Notes under the pieces: generated by a model
Seen by the model: the letters and a program-made list of their open reading frames with translations, nothing else
The model's database searches: none
Told to the model about the DNA's origin: nothing
Made by a program: the position numbers and the translations under genes
Source: Desulfocurvibacter africanus subsp. africanus DSM 2603
GTDB taxonomy: Bacteria; Desulfobacterota; Desulfovibrionia; Desulfovibrionales; Desulfovibrionaceae
Length of the DNA: 64,000 bases
Assembly (NCBI RefSeq): GCF_000422545.1
Contig: NZ_AULZ01000005.1
Coordinates: 186,001 to 250,000, forward strand
Direction of reading: 5' to 3'
In this document: positions 42,874 through 51,747 of the stretch, in pieces
How positions within the stretch are numbered: the stretch's first letter is position 1
Layout: each line of letters opens with the position of its first letter

Positions 42874-43276
42874 GGCGCTCTCCAGAAGTATCGGTGATTA
42901 GGCTTCAGGTTATCCTTAGCGGGTGGGACAAAAAAAGCAACTTTTGAGCGGTCTAATCGTTTGTAATCTTTAGGAGAGCTGAAGAAAATGAACAAGAGGG
43001 AGGGGGTTGTCACGGCTCGCGCAGCGCGGCATCTGCTTGCGCGTGCCGCTAACACGATTCACGCCAGCCCCATGAAGAATGGCTCTTTGACGGGCCACAT
43101 AAGAAAAGGCCGAAAGGAGCAGGTTTGGCGGATCCTGGGCTGGGTGCCCGGAGGAGGGTGCTCCCTTCGGCCGGTATGAAAGTCGTGTGGAAGGAATCTC
43201 ATTTATCCTTCCACCGATGGAAAAGCAAGTTATGTATACGCCTTGCACCACAAGGCCTGTGCAGGCTTCGATACGT
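42874..43276. other. Intergenic region with MCP terminator
   Basis: No gene is supported in these 403 bp. A 63-codon frame from 42988 lacks any known motif. The main feature is the long stem-loop listed separately at 43108-43172; the rest probably holds the cupin promoter. Confidence 0.4.
43108..43172 (-). terminator. Terminator of the cytochrome-MCP operon
   Basis: GGCCGAAAGGAGCA (43108-43121) pairs with TGCTCCCTTCGGCC (43159-43172) with one mismatch. On the minus strand the stem is followed by TTTTCTTAT. The 37-nt loop contains a smaller hairpin. It lies about 105 bp past the MCP stop. Confidence 0.6.
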
Positions 43277-45301
43277 TTAACTGGTCTGCATCTCACCGAT
43301 GATGTGCTTGAGGTCGTGCGCCAGGCGCGCAAGATCCTGGATTGCAGAGGCCGACTGATTCATGGCCGAGGCCGTTTCACTGGCTATACGGTTGATGGAT
43401 TCCGTAGAGCGGTTGATCTGTTCGCTGGCCGCGGATTGCTCTTCGCTGGCCGTGGCGATGGAACGCACCTGGTCGGCGGTCTCCTCTATCATGCGCACGA
43501 TCTCGTGCAGGGCTTGTCCCGAGAGGTTGGCCTTCTCGGCGCTCAGGGCGATGGCCGCCACGGCTTCCTCGGTATTGTGCACGCTCTTGCGCGTGCTTTC
43601 CTGGATGGAAGCGATGTAGTCGCCGACTTCCCTGGTGGCGGCCATGGTCTTTTCGGCCAGCTTGCGCACTTCGTCGGCCACCACGGCGAAACCGCGGCCC
43701 GCGTCGCCGGCCCTGGCCGCCTCGATGGCCGCGTTGAGCGCCAGCAGGTTGGTCTGGTCCGCGATATCCTCGATGACCGTGATGATCTTGCCGATGCCCT
43801 CGGCCTGCTGACCCAGGTCGGTCATGTCCTTCTTCAGTCCGTCCGTCTGACCGGCCACTCGGTTTATGAGCGCCATGGCCTGCTCGACCACATCCTCGCC
43901 CTGCTGGGCCTTGTCCTTGGTTCGTTCGGCCAGTTCGGAAGCCCTGGACGCGGTCTTGGCCACTTCGAGCACCGAGGCGTTCATCTGCTCCATGGCGGTG
44001 GCCGCCTCGCCGGTCATGTTTTGCTGGGAATCCGCGCCGTGGCTTGACTGCTCTATCTGGGCCGCCAGTTCTTCGCTGGCCGAGGACACTTGGTCGGCCA
44101 CGCTGTCCGCCTGCTGCGCCGCCGTGGCGATGCGCTCGTTCTGCTTTTCGATGAGCAACTGCTGGCTGCGGATATCCGTTAGGTCGGAGTACAGGGTGAA
44201 GGCGCCGATGAGCTTGCCGTCCAGGTCCAGGAGCGGTGCCACGTCGGCTCTGGCGTATTTCTGCTCGCCGGCCAGGTTCAAGAACTCGAGGTTGTGGTTC
44301 TGGATCGCCTTCTTCTCGCGCAGGGCTCGTCCCGTGGAGGTTTGGCGCTTGGGGTCGTTGTGGAAGAATTCGCCGACGATCATGCCGTGGTAGTCCTCGG
44401 GTTTGCCCTTGCGGCCGACGAGCGCCAGCGCCGCGGGCGTGACGAAGGTCAGGCGCTCGTTGGTGTCCGTGACCACGCAGGGCAGGGTCATGCCGCTCAG
44501 AATGCCCTTGGAGAATCCGAGCTGCTCTTTGAGCTTGGAGACCATGCTGGCGAGGTTGTTGGAAAGCTGGCCCAGCTCGTCGCTGTTGCTGATGTTGAAA
44601 GAGGCGGCGAAATCGCCGTCGGCCACGCGGTGGGCGGCGGAGTTGATGGACAGCAGAGGCCGTATGACCACGCGCTGTATGAAATAAAGGACCGCACCCA
44701 TGAGCACGATCAGGCCGGTCAGGGAGATGGCCGCGGTCTCGAGGGCATTCGCTTGGATGGTGGACATGGTCGAGCTTACGTCCTGCATGACCACAAGCTC
44801 GCCCAATATGGGTTCGCTGGCGCCGTGACAGTGGTGACAGGCCGGCTCGTTGGGGATCGACATGGTCCGCGCGAACCAGTCGCGGCCCTCCAGGGTCAGC
44901 AGGCGACCCTGCTCCAAAGGCTCCTTGAGGGATGCTTGGATCATTTCCGCCAGCTCAGGAGCGGCGGCGGACAGGAGGTCCTTGCGCAGGATGGACTTGT
45001 CGGTGGAGTAGGTGACGTTGCCCTTGTAGTTGGTCAGATGAACGCGCACATCCGGGTATTTTTCAGCCAGGAAAGCGAACTCCGCGTTGGTGCCCTCGTC
45101 GTCGCCCACGACCATGGGTTTCTCCACGGCCATGCGGATCAGCTCGGAAGCCCTGGTCACGGAGGCGTCGAGCTGGTCGACCATGCCGTCCCGCTGTAGA
45201 AAGGTGGTCATGCCGATGAGACAGATGAACACGACAATGGAAATGCTGCTGATGAGCAACGAAATGCGTACGTTTAGATGGTGTCGGATGTAATCCAGCA
45301 T
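43277..45301 (-). CDS. Haem-c-binding methyl-accepting chemotaxis protein (DcrA-like)
   Basis: The 674-residue chemoreceptor has TM1 (about 12-34), a periplasmic sensor domain and TM2 (about 188-210). HAMP, a PAS-like domain (about 270-395) and a full MCP signalling domain follow, with the hairpin-tip [33 protein letters not shown]. The sensor domain contains C155-H-H-C158-H159, a c-type haem attachment site facing the periplasm. DcrA of Desulfovibrio vulgaris is a haem-c chemoreceptor linked to redox/oxygen sensing, so this is probably its relative. It lies nine bases downstream of a tetrahaem cytochrome gene, its likely electron partner (inference). Confidence 0.9.
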   Translation of the reverse strand: MLDYIRHHLNVRISLLISSISIVVFICLIGMTTFLQRDGMVDQLDASVTRASELIRMAVEKPMVVGDDEGTNAEFAFLAEKYPDVRVHLTNYKGNVTYSTDKSILRKDLLSAAAPELAEMIQASLKEPLEQGRLLTLEGRDWFARTMSIPNEPACHHCHGASEPILGELVVMQDVSSTMSTIQANALETAAISLTGLIVLMGAVLYFIQRVVIRPLLSINSAAHRVADGDFAASFNISNSDELGQLSNNLASMVSKLKEQLGFSKGILSGMTLPCVVTDTNERLTFVTPAALALVGRKGKPEDYHGMIVGEFFHNDPKRQTSTGRALREKKAIQNHNLEFLNLAGEQKYARADVAPLLDLDGKLIGAFTLYSDLTDIRSQQLLIEKQNERIATAAQQADSVADQVSSASEELAAQIEQSSHGADSQQNMTGEAATAMEQMNASVLEVAKTASRASELAERTKDKAQQGEDVVEQAMALINRVAGQTDGLKKDMTDLGQQAEGIGKIITVIEDIADQTNLLALNAAIEAARAGDAGRGFAVVADEVRKLAEKTMAATREVGDYIASIQESTRKSVHNTEEAVAAIALSAEKANLSGQALHEIVRMIEETADQVRSIATASEEQSAASEQINRSTESINRIASETASAMNQSASAIQDLARLAHDLKHIIGEMQTS

Positions 45302-45310
45302 TTCGGTCTC

Positions 45311-45781
45311 CTAATGCGCGCCGCTGTGCACAAGCGGCTTGAAGTTGAACGACCCTACACGCTCGGAGTTATGACAGGCCTCGCAGGCCTTTATGGTGAT
45401 TTGACGACTGATGTGCGTCGGGTCGCCCGTTTCGGAGTGCTCCTTGCCGGGGCCGTGGCACGTCTCGCAGCCCACGTCCGCCAGGTGGGGCGTCTGCTCG
45501 ATGCTCACGAAACCGCCCTGGCCGTAGCCTGTGGTGTGGCATGCATAGCACTCTTGCAATTCGTTGGGCTTGAGGTCGGAGGCCATCTTGGTCACGGCCT
45601 TCCAGGAGTAGGCCTTCTTGGAATGCTGGCTGTAGGCCGCATATTCGGATTCGTGGCATTGCGCACAGGCCTTGCTGCCCACGTAGGCGCTTCCGAATGC
45701 GATATCCGGGGATATGGCTAAAGAAAAAGTAAACAGAAGCAGACTGATCTGCTTGTAAATCCGCAAAGCATTCACTTCCAT
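45311..45781 (-). CDS. Periplasmic tetrahaem cytochrome c
   Basis: The 156-residue protein has a cleavable signal peptide (ISLLLFTFSLAISPDIAFGSA) and four CxxCH sites: CAQCH, CYACH, CETCH and CEACH. Additional histidines (SQHSKK, HGPGKEHSE) could be distal ligands. The pattern resembles cytochrome c554/NrfB-like multihaem proteins. The ATG at 45781 gives a proper signal peptide; the reading to 45832 does not. It precedes and is probably cotranscribed with the haem-MCP gene. It may pass electrons to the MCP haem and report periplasmic redox state to chemotaxis (inference). Confidence 0.88.
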   Translation of the reverse strand: MEVNALRIYKQISLLLFTFSLAISPDIAFGSAYVGSKACAQCHESEYAAYSQHSKKAYSWKAVTKMASDLKPNELQECYACHTTGYGQGGFVSIEQTPHLADVGCETCHGPGKEHSETGDPTHISRQITIKACEACHNSERVGSFNFKPLVHSGAH

Positions 45782-45964
45782 GCACCATGCCTCTTTTTCA
45801 AATGCCATGAGCAAGCTGTAGCAATTAGCCAATTAACCGCACGGACTCCTGGATGCGCCCGTCATCTGCTGAAAATCATGAAGCGAAAAAGACTATCCCA
45901 GCTCACATGCAATCCGCCGTGATTAAGAACAGCCTACAAAATTGAAATGTAGCTACTAGTAATC

Positions 45965-45978
45965 TTGATAAATGTCAA
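45965..45978. promoter_or_regulatory. FNR/CRP-like site upstream of the cytochrome gene
   Basis: TTGAT-AAAT-GTCAA differs from the FNR consensus TTGAT-N4-ATCAA at one base. It is about 185 bp upstream of the cytochrome start in an otherwise gene-free, AT-rich 296-bp gap (45782-46077). Such sites occur by chance, so the link to redox control is tentative. Confidence 0.35.
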
Positions 45979-46077
45979 AATTACGGCACAAAAAATGGAT
46001 AGATCTATTTATGCTGAAATAGACATGAGGTTGAATAACGACGTTGAATGCACGTTCAATATAGTGTGTTGCTGGTG

Positions 46078-47049
46078 CTATGCGCCCAGGATCATGTATT
46101 CCGCGTCGTCTTCCACTTTCAATGGCCTATCGGGAATTCTGGCTGGATTGAAGGGCTCCAAAAGTTCGTGGATCTTTATCGAGCGTAGCTCCGGCATCAA
46201 TTCGGCTTTCCAGGCCAAATATCCCAGCACTGCCTCGGGGCGTGCGCCGTTCGCACGAAGACGCCGGATCTCAAGGCTGCCGTGACGTTTGGACAGGCGC
46301 ACACCCGTGCTGTCCACCAGGAGCGGAACGTGCAGGAAGTCAGGCGGATCATAGCCGAGCAGCTTGAACAGGGCGACCTGCGCGGGAGTGGAAGACAGAA
46401 GGTCGGCTCCACGCACCACCAGATTTATGTCCATTTCGCCGTCGTCCACCACCACGGCCAACTGGTAGGCATGCACGCCGTCGGAACGGCGCAGGGCGAA
46501 ATCCCCCGCCGTAAGGGCTGGGTCCACTGTTATTCGCCCATGCAAAAGGTCCGTGAAGCTCACTGATTCGGCAGGGCAGCGCAGGCGCATGGCCGGGCTG
46601 CGGCCGGCGCGTTCCTTCTTCCGGCGCTCCTCTACATTGAGCAGTCGGCACGCGCCGCCGTAAATCGGAGCCTCTTCTCCCGCATGCGGGGCCGAGGCAG
46701 CCGTGCGCAGTTCCTTGCGCGTGCAGTAGCAGGGATAGACCAGGCCGCGCTCGGCCAACCGGCTCAACGCCTCGTCGTAAAGGGCAAGGCGCTGGGACTG
46801 CACATACGGCTCGTACGGGCCGCCCTTGTCCGGTCCTTCGTCCCAATCCAGGCCGAGCCAGGCCAAGTCTTCCAGCAAACCCGCCATATACTCGGGCCGG
46901 GAGCGTTCCGGGTCCAGATCCTCGATGCGCAGGACCATGCGCCCGCCTTGGGAACGCACGGCCAGCCAGCCAAGCAGCGCGGCCCAGGCGTTGCCGAGGT
47001 GCATGCTGCCCGTGGGGCTGGGGGCGAAACGTCCGCGAATGGCACGCAT
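46078..47049 (-). CDS. gluQRS: Glutamyl-Q tRNA(Asp) synthetase
   Basis: The 323-residue protein is a truncated glutamyl-tRNA synthetase lacking the anticodon-binding domain. FAPSPTGSMHLGNAWAAL carries the HIGH-like motif, VRLSKRHG the KMSKS-like motif, and YPCYCTRKE with YGGAC the family zinc site. It attaches glutamate to queuosine 34 of tRNA-Asp. The start gives MRAIRGRFAPSPTG directly. The gene reads away from dapF, with the palindrome region between them. Confidence 0.93.
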   Translation of the reverse strand: MRAIRGRFAPSPTGSMHLGNAWAALLGWLAVRSQGGRMVLRIEDLDPERSRPEYMAGLLEDLAWLGLDWDEGPDKGGPYEPYVQSQRLALYDEALSRLAERGLVYPCYCTRKELRTAASAPHAGEEAPIYGGACRLLNVEERRKKERAGRSPAMRLRCPAESVSFTDLLHGRITVDPALTAGDFALRRSDGVHAYQLAVVVDDGEMDINLVVRGADLLSSTPAQVALFKLLGYDPPDFLHVPLLVDSTGVRLSKRHGSLEIRRLRANGARPEAVLGYLAWKAELMPELRSIKIHELLEPFNPARIPDRPLKVEDDAEYMILGA

Positions 47050-47164
47050 ATATGTCTCTGGATATTAATATGTTGAAGCGCCGTTGGGCGCAGGTTTGGG
47101 TCGGCATTGAATCGCCAGCCGCGAGTGATGTCAACGGTTCCAGCCTACGGATGATGCCCGACAA

Positions 47165-47212
47165 AAGCAGCGGCGGCCGCGACCCGCAATAGTCGAGTCA
47201 CGGCCGCCGCCA
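47165..47212 (-). terminator. Terminator-like hairpin between gluQRS and dapF
   Basis: GGCGGCCGCGAC and GTCACGGCCGCC form a long GC-rich stem with a 14-nt loop around AATAGTC. On the minus strand the stem is followed by GCTGCTTTTG. No protein gene lies directly upstream on that strand, so it may end a small RNA starting near 47382. Confidence 0.5.
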
Positions 47213-47384
47213 TGGGGAGGTGTCGAACGAGTGCGCGGCGGCCCTGGCCCGGTGGGTCGTAGTTCCGCGTTTCAGGTTCGCTTAATACCACTATTTCGGC
47301 ATTCCCGGCATGCCGAAAAATGCAATTCGCGACCGGCCGGCGACGAAATTGCCGGCAAAGATTGATTCGCGAATCAATCTTTGC
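47165..47384 (-). ncRNA. Possible small RNA upstream of gluQRS
   Basis: On the minus strand TTGACA (47415-47410), a 16-nt spacer and TATTGA (47393-47388) form a possible promoter. Its transcript would begin inside a 32-bp perfect palindrome and end about 215 nt later at the hairpin listed at 47165-47212. Other short palindromes (CGGCATGCCG and CCGGCCGG) fall inside. It has no match I can name and could instead be a gluQRS leader. Confidence 0.3.
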
Positions 47385-47385
47385 C
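47354..47385. repeat. 32-bp perfect palindrome
   Basis: GGCAAAGATTGATTCG (47354-47369) is followed directly by its exact reverse complement (47370-47385), with no loop. It lies 126 bp before dapF and 305 bp before gluQRS. It could be an operator for a dimeric regulator or the 5' hairpin of a minus-strand RNA. Confidence 0.8.
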
Positions 47386-47510
47386 AATCAATACCTTTCA
47401 CCCGCGCTTTGTCAATGCTTTCCGGACCACCGCGACTTGCCTGCCCTCGACAGAGGCTTGCACTCTCTGTTATTTTGCGAGTCACTTTTGAAGCAGAGAG
47501 GCGCAAGCGC

Positions 47511-48359
47511 ATGTTGGATACCCTCGGGCAGCAGATGCCCTTCGTTAAGATGCAGGGCAGTGGCAACGACTTCGTGGTCATCGACAACCGCGACAGGCGC
47601 GTGCCGGTGGAAGCCATGGCCGACTGGGCAAAGGCCGTGTGCCGCAGAGCCTTCGGCATCGGCGCCGATGGCATATTTTTTCTTGAGAATCCGCCGGCCG
47701 ACCGTCTCGGCGTGGATTTCGTCTGGCATTTCTACAACGCGGACGGCTCGCGGGCCGAGATGTGCGGCAACGGCTCGCGTTGCGCCGCACGCCTGGCCTA
47801 CCTGCTGGGCATGGCCCCGGCGCGCCATGTCATCGGCACCGACGCCGGACCCGTGCGCGCCGAGGTGCTCGACTCCGGCCTGGTCAAAGTGCAGCTAACC
47901 CCGGCCAAGGACGCCCGCCTGGACATCGCCCTGCCCGCCGAGGACCAGACCTTGCGCGCCCATTTCGTGAACACCGGCGTGCCGCACACGGTCATCTTCG
48001 TGGACAACGTGGCCAAGGTGGACCTGCCCGACCTGGGCCGCACCGTGCGCTACCACGAAACCTTCCGGCCCAAGGGCACCAACGCGAACTTCGCCCAGGT
48101 GGTGGACAAGCAGACCATGCTGCTGCGCACCTACGAGCGCGGCGTGGAGGCCGAGACCTACGCCTGCGGCACCGGCGCGTCCGCCGCCGTGTACCTGTCG
48201 CACAAGCTTGGGCTGACCGGACCGGAGGTCAACGTGACCACCAGCGGCGGCGAGCAGCTGACCATCAGCGTGGATGGGGACAACGTCTTCCTGGCCGGAG
48301 CCGCCACGGTCACGTTCACTGGGGATCTTTTGTTGGAGAGCGTCGGATTGAAGCTGTAG
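47511..48359 (+). CDS. dapF: Diaminopimelate epimerase
   Basis: The 282-residue enzyme interconverts LL- and meso-diaminopimelate for lysine and peptidoglycan synthesis. Both catalytic cysteines are present: C85 in EMCGNGSRCAA and C219 in YACGTGASAAV. KMQGSGNDFVVIDN opens the fold. The ATG at 47511 is preferred, because GAGAGG lies nine bases upstream and the family N-terminus begins here; the longer reading from 47310 would translate the palindrome. A two-hairpin repeat follows the stop. Confidence 0.95.
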   Translation: MLDTLGQQMPFVKMQGSGNDFVVIDNRDRRVPVEAMADWAKAVCRRAFGIGADGIFFLENPPADRLGVDFVWHFYNADGSRAEMCGNGSRCAARLAYLLGMAPARHVIGTDAGPVRAEVLDSGLVKVQLTPAKDARLDIALPAEDQTLRAHFVNTGVPHTVIFVDNVAKVDLPDLGRTVRYHETFRPKGTNANFAQVVDKQTMLLRTYERGVEAETYACGTGASAAVYLSHKLGLTGPEVNVTTSGGEQLTISVDGDNVFLAGAATVTFTGDLLLESVGLKL

Positions 48360-48375
48360 TAGTTTTAGGCTGTAG

Positions 48376-48444
48376 CCGGAGAGGGGCGTTGCCCCTCTCC
48401 GGACCTCTCCCCACCAGGACGTAACGACGCCCTGGACCCCGTGT
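48376..48444 (+). repeat. Two-hairpin dispersed repeat after dapF
   Basis: The stem CCGGAGAGGGGCGTTGCCCCTCTCCGG is followed by ACCTCTCCCCACCAGG, the second stem CCAGGACGTAACGACGCCCTGG and GACCCCGTG. The first stem could terminate dapF transcription. Confidence 0.85.
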
Positions 48445-48529
48445 TTGGGACGTGAAGCCCATTTGTTCGGGTGCCGTCCATCCGCGCCGCCATTTCCTCC
48501 CCCACGACTTTCCTGTAAGGCTTCAGCCC

Positions 48530-49720
48530 ATGCGCAAGCTCTATCTTGATCCACGACTGCAGATGGTCTTTGGTGTCACGCTCATGGTCGTACTGGGCGT
48601 GTCCTCCATATTTCCCGTCATTCCGGATATCATGGCCGAGTTCGGGCTTTCTCCGGCGGAGGTCGGGCTAATCATCACCGCTTTCACGCTGCCGGGCATC
48701 GTCATGGCCCCAGTCGGCGGCATGCTCGCCGACCGCCTGGGACGCAAAGCCGTGCTCGTGCCCGCGCTGGTTCTGTTCGGCGTGGCCGGTACCCTCTGCG
48801 CCTTCGCGCCAAGCCTGTCCTGGCTGCTCGGGCTGCGCTTTCTCCAGGGCATGGGTGCGGGCGCGCTGGGCGTTCTGGCCAACACGCTCATCGGCGACTT
48901 GTGCCATGGCCCACAACTCACGCAAGCAATGGGCTACAACGCGGGTGTGCTCAGCTTCGGCACGGCGATCTACCCGGCCATCGGCGGCCTGCTCGGGCTT
49001 ATCGGCTGGCATGTGCCGTTCATTCTGCCCATCGTGGCCCTGCCCTTGGCCTGGGTCATCATGCGCAAGCTGGACGTCTCGCCGCCCGAGCGCAGCGAAA
49101 ATTTCGGGGCCTACCTGCGCTCGGCCCTGAAAAGCATGCGTAACGGCCCGGTCCGTTATATTTTCCTGGCCACCACGGTTTCCTTCATCCTGCTCTACGG
49201 TCCGGTGGTCACCTTTCTGCCCATTCTTTTGAGCAGGCGCTTCGAGGCCTCGCCCGCAACCATCGGCCTGATAGTATCCTCGGCATCGCTGTTCTCGGCC
49301 CTGGCCTCCTCGCAACTCGGGCGGCTGTCCATGCGCTTCGGCGAAACCAAGCTGCTCGGCGCGAGCTACGTGTTCTACGCCTTGTCCTTCGGCTTGGTGC
49401 CCTTCCTGAACGGCAAGTGGCTTTTCTTCCTTCCCCTGGGACTCTTCGGCATGGCCCAAGGCTTGGCCATGCCCAGCATCACCACGCTCCTCACCAGGCT
49501 CGCACCGCGCGAGTACCGTGGCGGCTACATGGCCGTGTACGGCATGCTTCTACGCTTGAGCCAGACCGTGGCCCCGCCGCTCATGGCCGGCGTGCACGCC
49601 CTGTTCGGCATCGCCGCCGTATACTGGACCGGCAGCGCACTGGCCCTGGCCATGCTAGTCACGGTGCTCTTGCTCCTGCAGCCATCCGCCTGCCGGGCCG
49701 AGGCCGAAGGCAAGCTGTAA
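48530..49720 (+). CDS. Major facilitator superfamily transporter
   Basis: The 396-residue protein has twelve predicted helices. The MFS loop 2-3 motif GGMLADRLGRKAVLV and the motif C-like glycine run FGTAIYPAIGGLLG place it near the drug:H+ antiporter (DHA) group. The ATG at 48530 is supported by TAAGG upstream and by the usual position of helix 1; the reading from 48452 begins inside the repeat. It stands alone between dapF and a cluster of repeats. The substrate is unknown. Confidence 0.88.
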   Translation: MRKLYLDPRLQMVFGVTLMVVLGVSSIFPVIPDIMAEFGLSPAEVGLIITAFTLPGIVMAPVGGMLADRLGRKAVLVPALVLFGVAGTLCAFAPSLSWLLGLRFLQGMGAGALGVLANTLIGDLCHGPQLTQAMGYNAGVLSFGTAIYPAIGGLLGLIGWHVPFILPIVALPLAWVIMRKLDVSPPERSENFGAYLRSALKSMRNGPVRYIFLATTVSFILLYGPVVTFLPILLSRRFEASPATIGLIVSSASLFSALASSQLGRLSMRFGETKLLGASYVFYALSFGLVPFLNGKWLFFLPLGLFGMAQGLAMPSITTLLTRLAPREYRGGYMAVYGMLLRLSQTVAPPLMAGVHALFGIAAVYWTGSALALAMLVTVLLLLQPSACRAEAEGKL

Positions 49721-49775
49721 CGCTTGGCACCCATAATGAAAGAATAAAGGTCGGCTGAAACCGCTACGAAATACG

Positions 49776-49838
49776 CGGGTCCAGGGCCGCGTCGGCCCTG
49801 GTGGGAGGGGTCCGGGGAGGGCAAAGCCCTTCCTGGTC
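49776..49838 (-). repeat. Two-hairpin dispersed repeat after the MFS gene
   Basis: GCGGGTCCAGGGCCGCGTCGGCCCTGG and GGGGAGGGCAAAGCCCTTCC form the stems. It abuts the 130-bp element that begins at 49838, as the copy at 55973 nearly abuts the one at 56057. Confidence 0.8.
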
Positions 49839-49969
49839 TTAGAGCAGATTGCTTTTAAGACGACCGCTCCGGCGTTGACGGCGCAAGTGAATTGCGCCTA
49901 CGCCTACGCGGCGGCAAGCCATGCTGACGCATGGCTTGCAAAGCATTTTCAAAAGCAAAATGCTCTAAG
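49838..49969 (+). mobile_element. MITE-like 130-bp element, copy 1
   Basis: The ends are inverted (CTTAGAGCAGATTGCTTTTA against GCAAAATGCTCTAAG). Inside lie three hairpins: GGCGCAAGTGAATTGCGCC, GCAAGCCATGCTGACGCATGGCTTGC and a terminal AGCATTTTCAAAAGCAAAATGCT. No protein is encoded. Copies with the same layout are at 54532-54658 (opposite orientation) and 56057-56184. Confidence 0.85.
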
Positions 49970-49993
49970 CAGTCGGCCTTGGATTGTAGGCGA

Positions 49994-50875
49994 TCAGCGC
50001 GAGACGGCCACCCAACTGCTCAGCACGCACACGCCCGTGAGCACGGCGGCCAGGGACAGCACCGTGGTCTGCGGCAGGAACTGGACCTGGATAAGCAGCG
50101 GCGGGACATTCAGCATGGAATCGGCCGTGAGTTGCAGGAGCTTGAGCAGCCCCAGGGCCAGAAAGCTGCCCACTGCGCCGAGCACGGCGCCCTCGACCAG
50201 GAGCGGCATGCGGATGTAGCTCTCGGTGGCGCCCACCAGGTGCAGTATTTCGAGCTCGCTTCTGCGCGAGTAGAGGGACAGCTTGATGGTGTTGCCCACG
50301 GACAGGCCGGCCACCACGGCCAGGAAGCTCACCAGCAGCCAGACCATCCTGTTGCTCAGCCTGCTCCAGGTGCGCGCCATGTCGTACTGCAACGGATTGT
50401 AGTGCACTGAATCCAGGCCGGGCAGCTTCCTGAGCTTGTCCAGCATCGCCTTGGCCCAATCCGTTTTCTCCGTGGGCACGCTGAAGTTCAGCAGGGCCGT
50501 GGCGGGCAGGAGCTTGTCCGCATCCTTCATCCAACCGAAACGGCCGCCCGTGCCGCCGGCGTTCAGGGACGTCGCCAAGTGATCCAAGGCCTGCTTGGGC
50601 GTATAGGTCTGCATGGATTCCAGCCCCTCCAACTGGCGCAGCTCCCGCCATTGCGCCTCCACCTGATTCTGGTTGCCGTCGGAGCGCCAGTAAAGATGGA
50701 ATTCCACATGGCCCTGGGTCGCGGCGATGCGCTGCTCCAGGTTGTGCAGGAAAAGCAGGAACAGTCCGGCCAGGAAGGCCACCAGCGTCACTGCGGCCAA
50801 GGTTAGCAGCTGAGCCCAGGGGTGCAGGGCCATTTCTTTCACGCCGCGCCAGACCAAGCGCAAGAAGGTGCGCAT
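49994..50875 (-). CDS. ftsX: Cell-division ABC transporter permease FtsX
   Basis: The 293-residue membrane protein begins with a cytoplasmic end and TM1 (WAQLLTLAAVTLVAFLAGLFLLFLHNLEQRI). A large periplasmic domain follows, then three further helices (VWLLVSFLAVVAGLSVGNTIKLSLYSRRSELEILHLVGATESYI). FtsEX activates septal peptidoglycan hydrolases during division. The start overlaps the ftsE stop as TAATG. The longer reading upstream shadows ftsE. Confidence 0.92.
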   Translation of the reverse strand: MRTFLRLVWRGVKEMALHPWAQLLTLAAVTLVAFLAGLFLLFLHNLEQRIAATQGHVEFHLYWRSDGNQNQVEAQWRELRQLEGLESMQTYTPKQALDHLATSLNAGGTGGRFGWMKDADKLLPATALLNFSVPTEKTDWAKAMLDKLRKLPGLDSVHYNPLQYDMARTWSRLSNRMVWLLVSFLAVVAGLSVGNTIKLSLYSRRSELEILHLVGATESYIRMPLLVEGAVLGAVGSFLALGLLKLLQLTADSMLNVPPLLIQVQFLPQTTVLSLAAVLTGVCVLSSWVAVSR

Positions 50876-51576
50876 TACAGCCACTCCTCGGGCACGCCCT
50901 CGACCTCGTCCAGGGGGAAGCTCGCGGCGGCAATGCCGCCGTGCTCCAGATGCAGAACCTTGGCCTCGGGTTGGGAATGCACGATATCCGGGCTGTGCGT
51001 GGCCATGATGATGGTCGTGCCGAAGGTATGGAACTGCTTGAACACGTCCATGAGCCGTGTGGATAGCTCCGGGTCCAGGTTGCCCGTGGGCTCGTCGGCC
51101 AGGATGAGTTGCGGATTGATGACCACCGAGCGGGCGATGGCCACGCGTTGCTGCTCTCCGCCCGAAAGCTTCTCGCACTGCACGTGGGCCTTGTCCTCCA
51201 GCTCCAGGGCGCGCAGCACGGCCCGCACGCGGCGCTCGACGAGCTGCTGCGGCGTGCCGCGCACCTCCAGGGCCAGGGCCACGTTGTCGAAAGCCGTACG
51301 CAGGGGCAGAATCTTGAAGTCTTGGAAGACCACGCCGATCTGCCGACGCAACTGCGGCAACTGCCTGCGGTGGAGCCCCTTGAGTTGAAAGCCGGCCACC
51401 TGCGCCAGGCCGCGCGTGAGCGGCAACGCGCCGTACAAAAGACGCAGTAGCGTGGTTTTGCCTGCTCCGGACGGCCCGGTGAGAAAGAGGAAATCGCCCT
51501 TGTGCAGGGAGAAGGAGATGTTCTTCAAGGCCCAATTGGACCCGAAATTGTAGGATACCTTTGTCAGCCGGAGCAT
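50875..51576 (-). CDS. ftsE: Cell-division ATP-binding protein FtsE
   Basis: The 233-residue ABC ATPase has Walker [10 protein letters not shown] (34-42), the signature [14 protein letters not shown], Walker [15 protein letters not shown] and the H-loop ATHS. It pairs with FtsX, which follows with a TAATG overlap. The ATG at 51576 gives the family start [12 protein letters not shown]; the reading to 51639 adds an unsupported extension. Confidence 0.95.
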   Translation of the reverse strand: MLRLTKVSYNFGSNWALKNISFSLHKGDFLFLTGPSGAGKTTLLRLLYGALPLTRGLAQVAGFQLKGLHRRQLPQLRRQIGVVFQDFKILPLRTAFDNVALALEVRGTPQQLVERRVRAVLRALELEDKAHVQCEKLSGGEQQRVAIARSVVINPQLILADEPTGNLDPELSTRLMDVFKQFHTFGTTIIMATHSPDIVHSQPEAKVLHLEHGGIAAASFPLDEVEGVPEEWL

Positions 51577-51747
51577 GAGAAAGAGCCTAAATCGGATCGG
51601 CCCAGGAGTCCAGGCGCTATGCAGGAGCGGGCCAGTCAACGCTGAGAGGGCGATCCGCCAAGGCTTTACGCATAGCCAGGGGCATCATCCCGGCAGGAAT
51701 AAGTCCAAGTCTCCTGCCTTATCGGCACAGCCGCCTTGCAAGTTCCA

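Noticed and set aside
42988-43179. A 63-codon frame upstream of the MCP terminator.
   Set aside because: It runs through the terminator stem and has no hydrophobic or domain pattern. AGGAG-like sequence upstream is not enough.
47145-47387. An 80-codon minus-strand frame ending in Ala-rich residues before gluQRS, as a leader peptide.
   Set aside because: It starts with TTG inside the palindrome and its end is explained by the GC-rich terminator stem. No clear ribosome binding site.
47310-47510. Upstream extension of dapF by 67 codons.
   Set aside because: It would translate the palindromic region. The family N-terminus and a ribosome binding site support 47511.
50875-51535. Long frame joining upstream DNA to ftsX.
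   Set aside because: It overlaps ftsE in another frame. FtsX homology begins at 50875 with a TAATG coupling.
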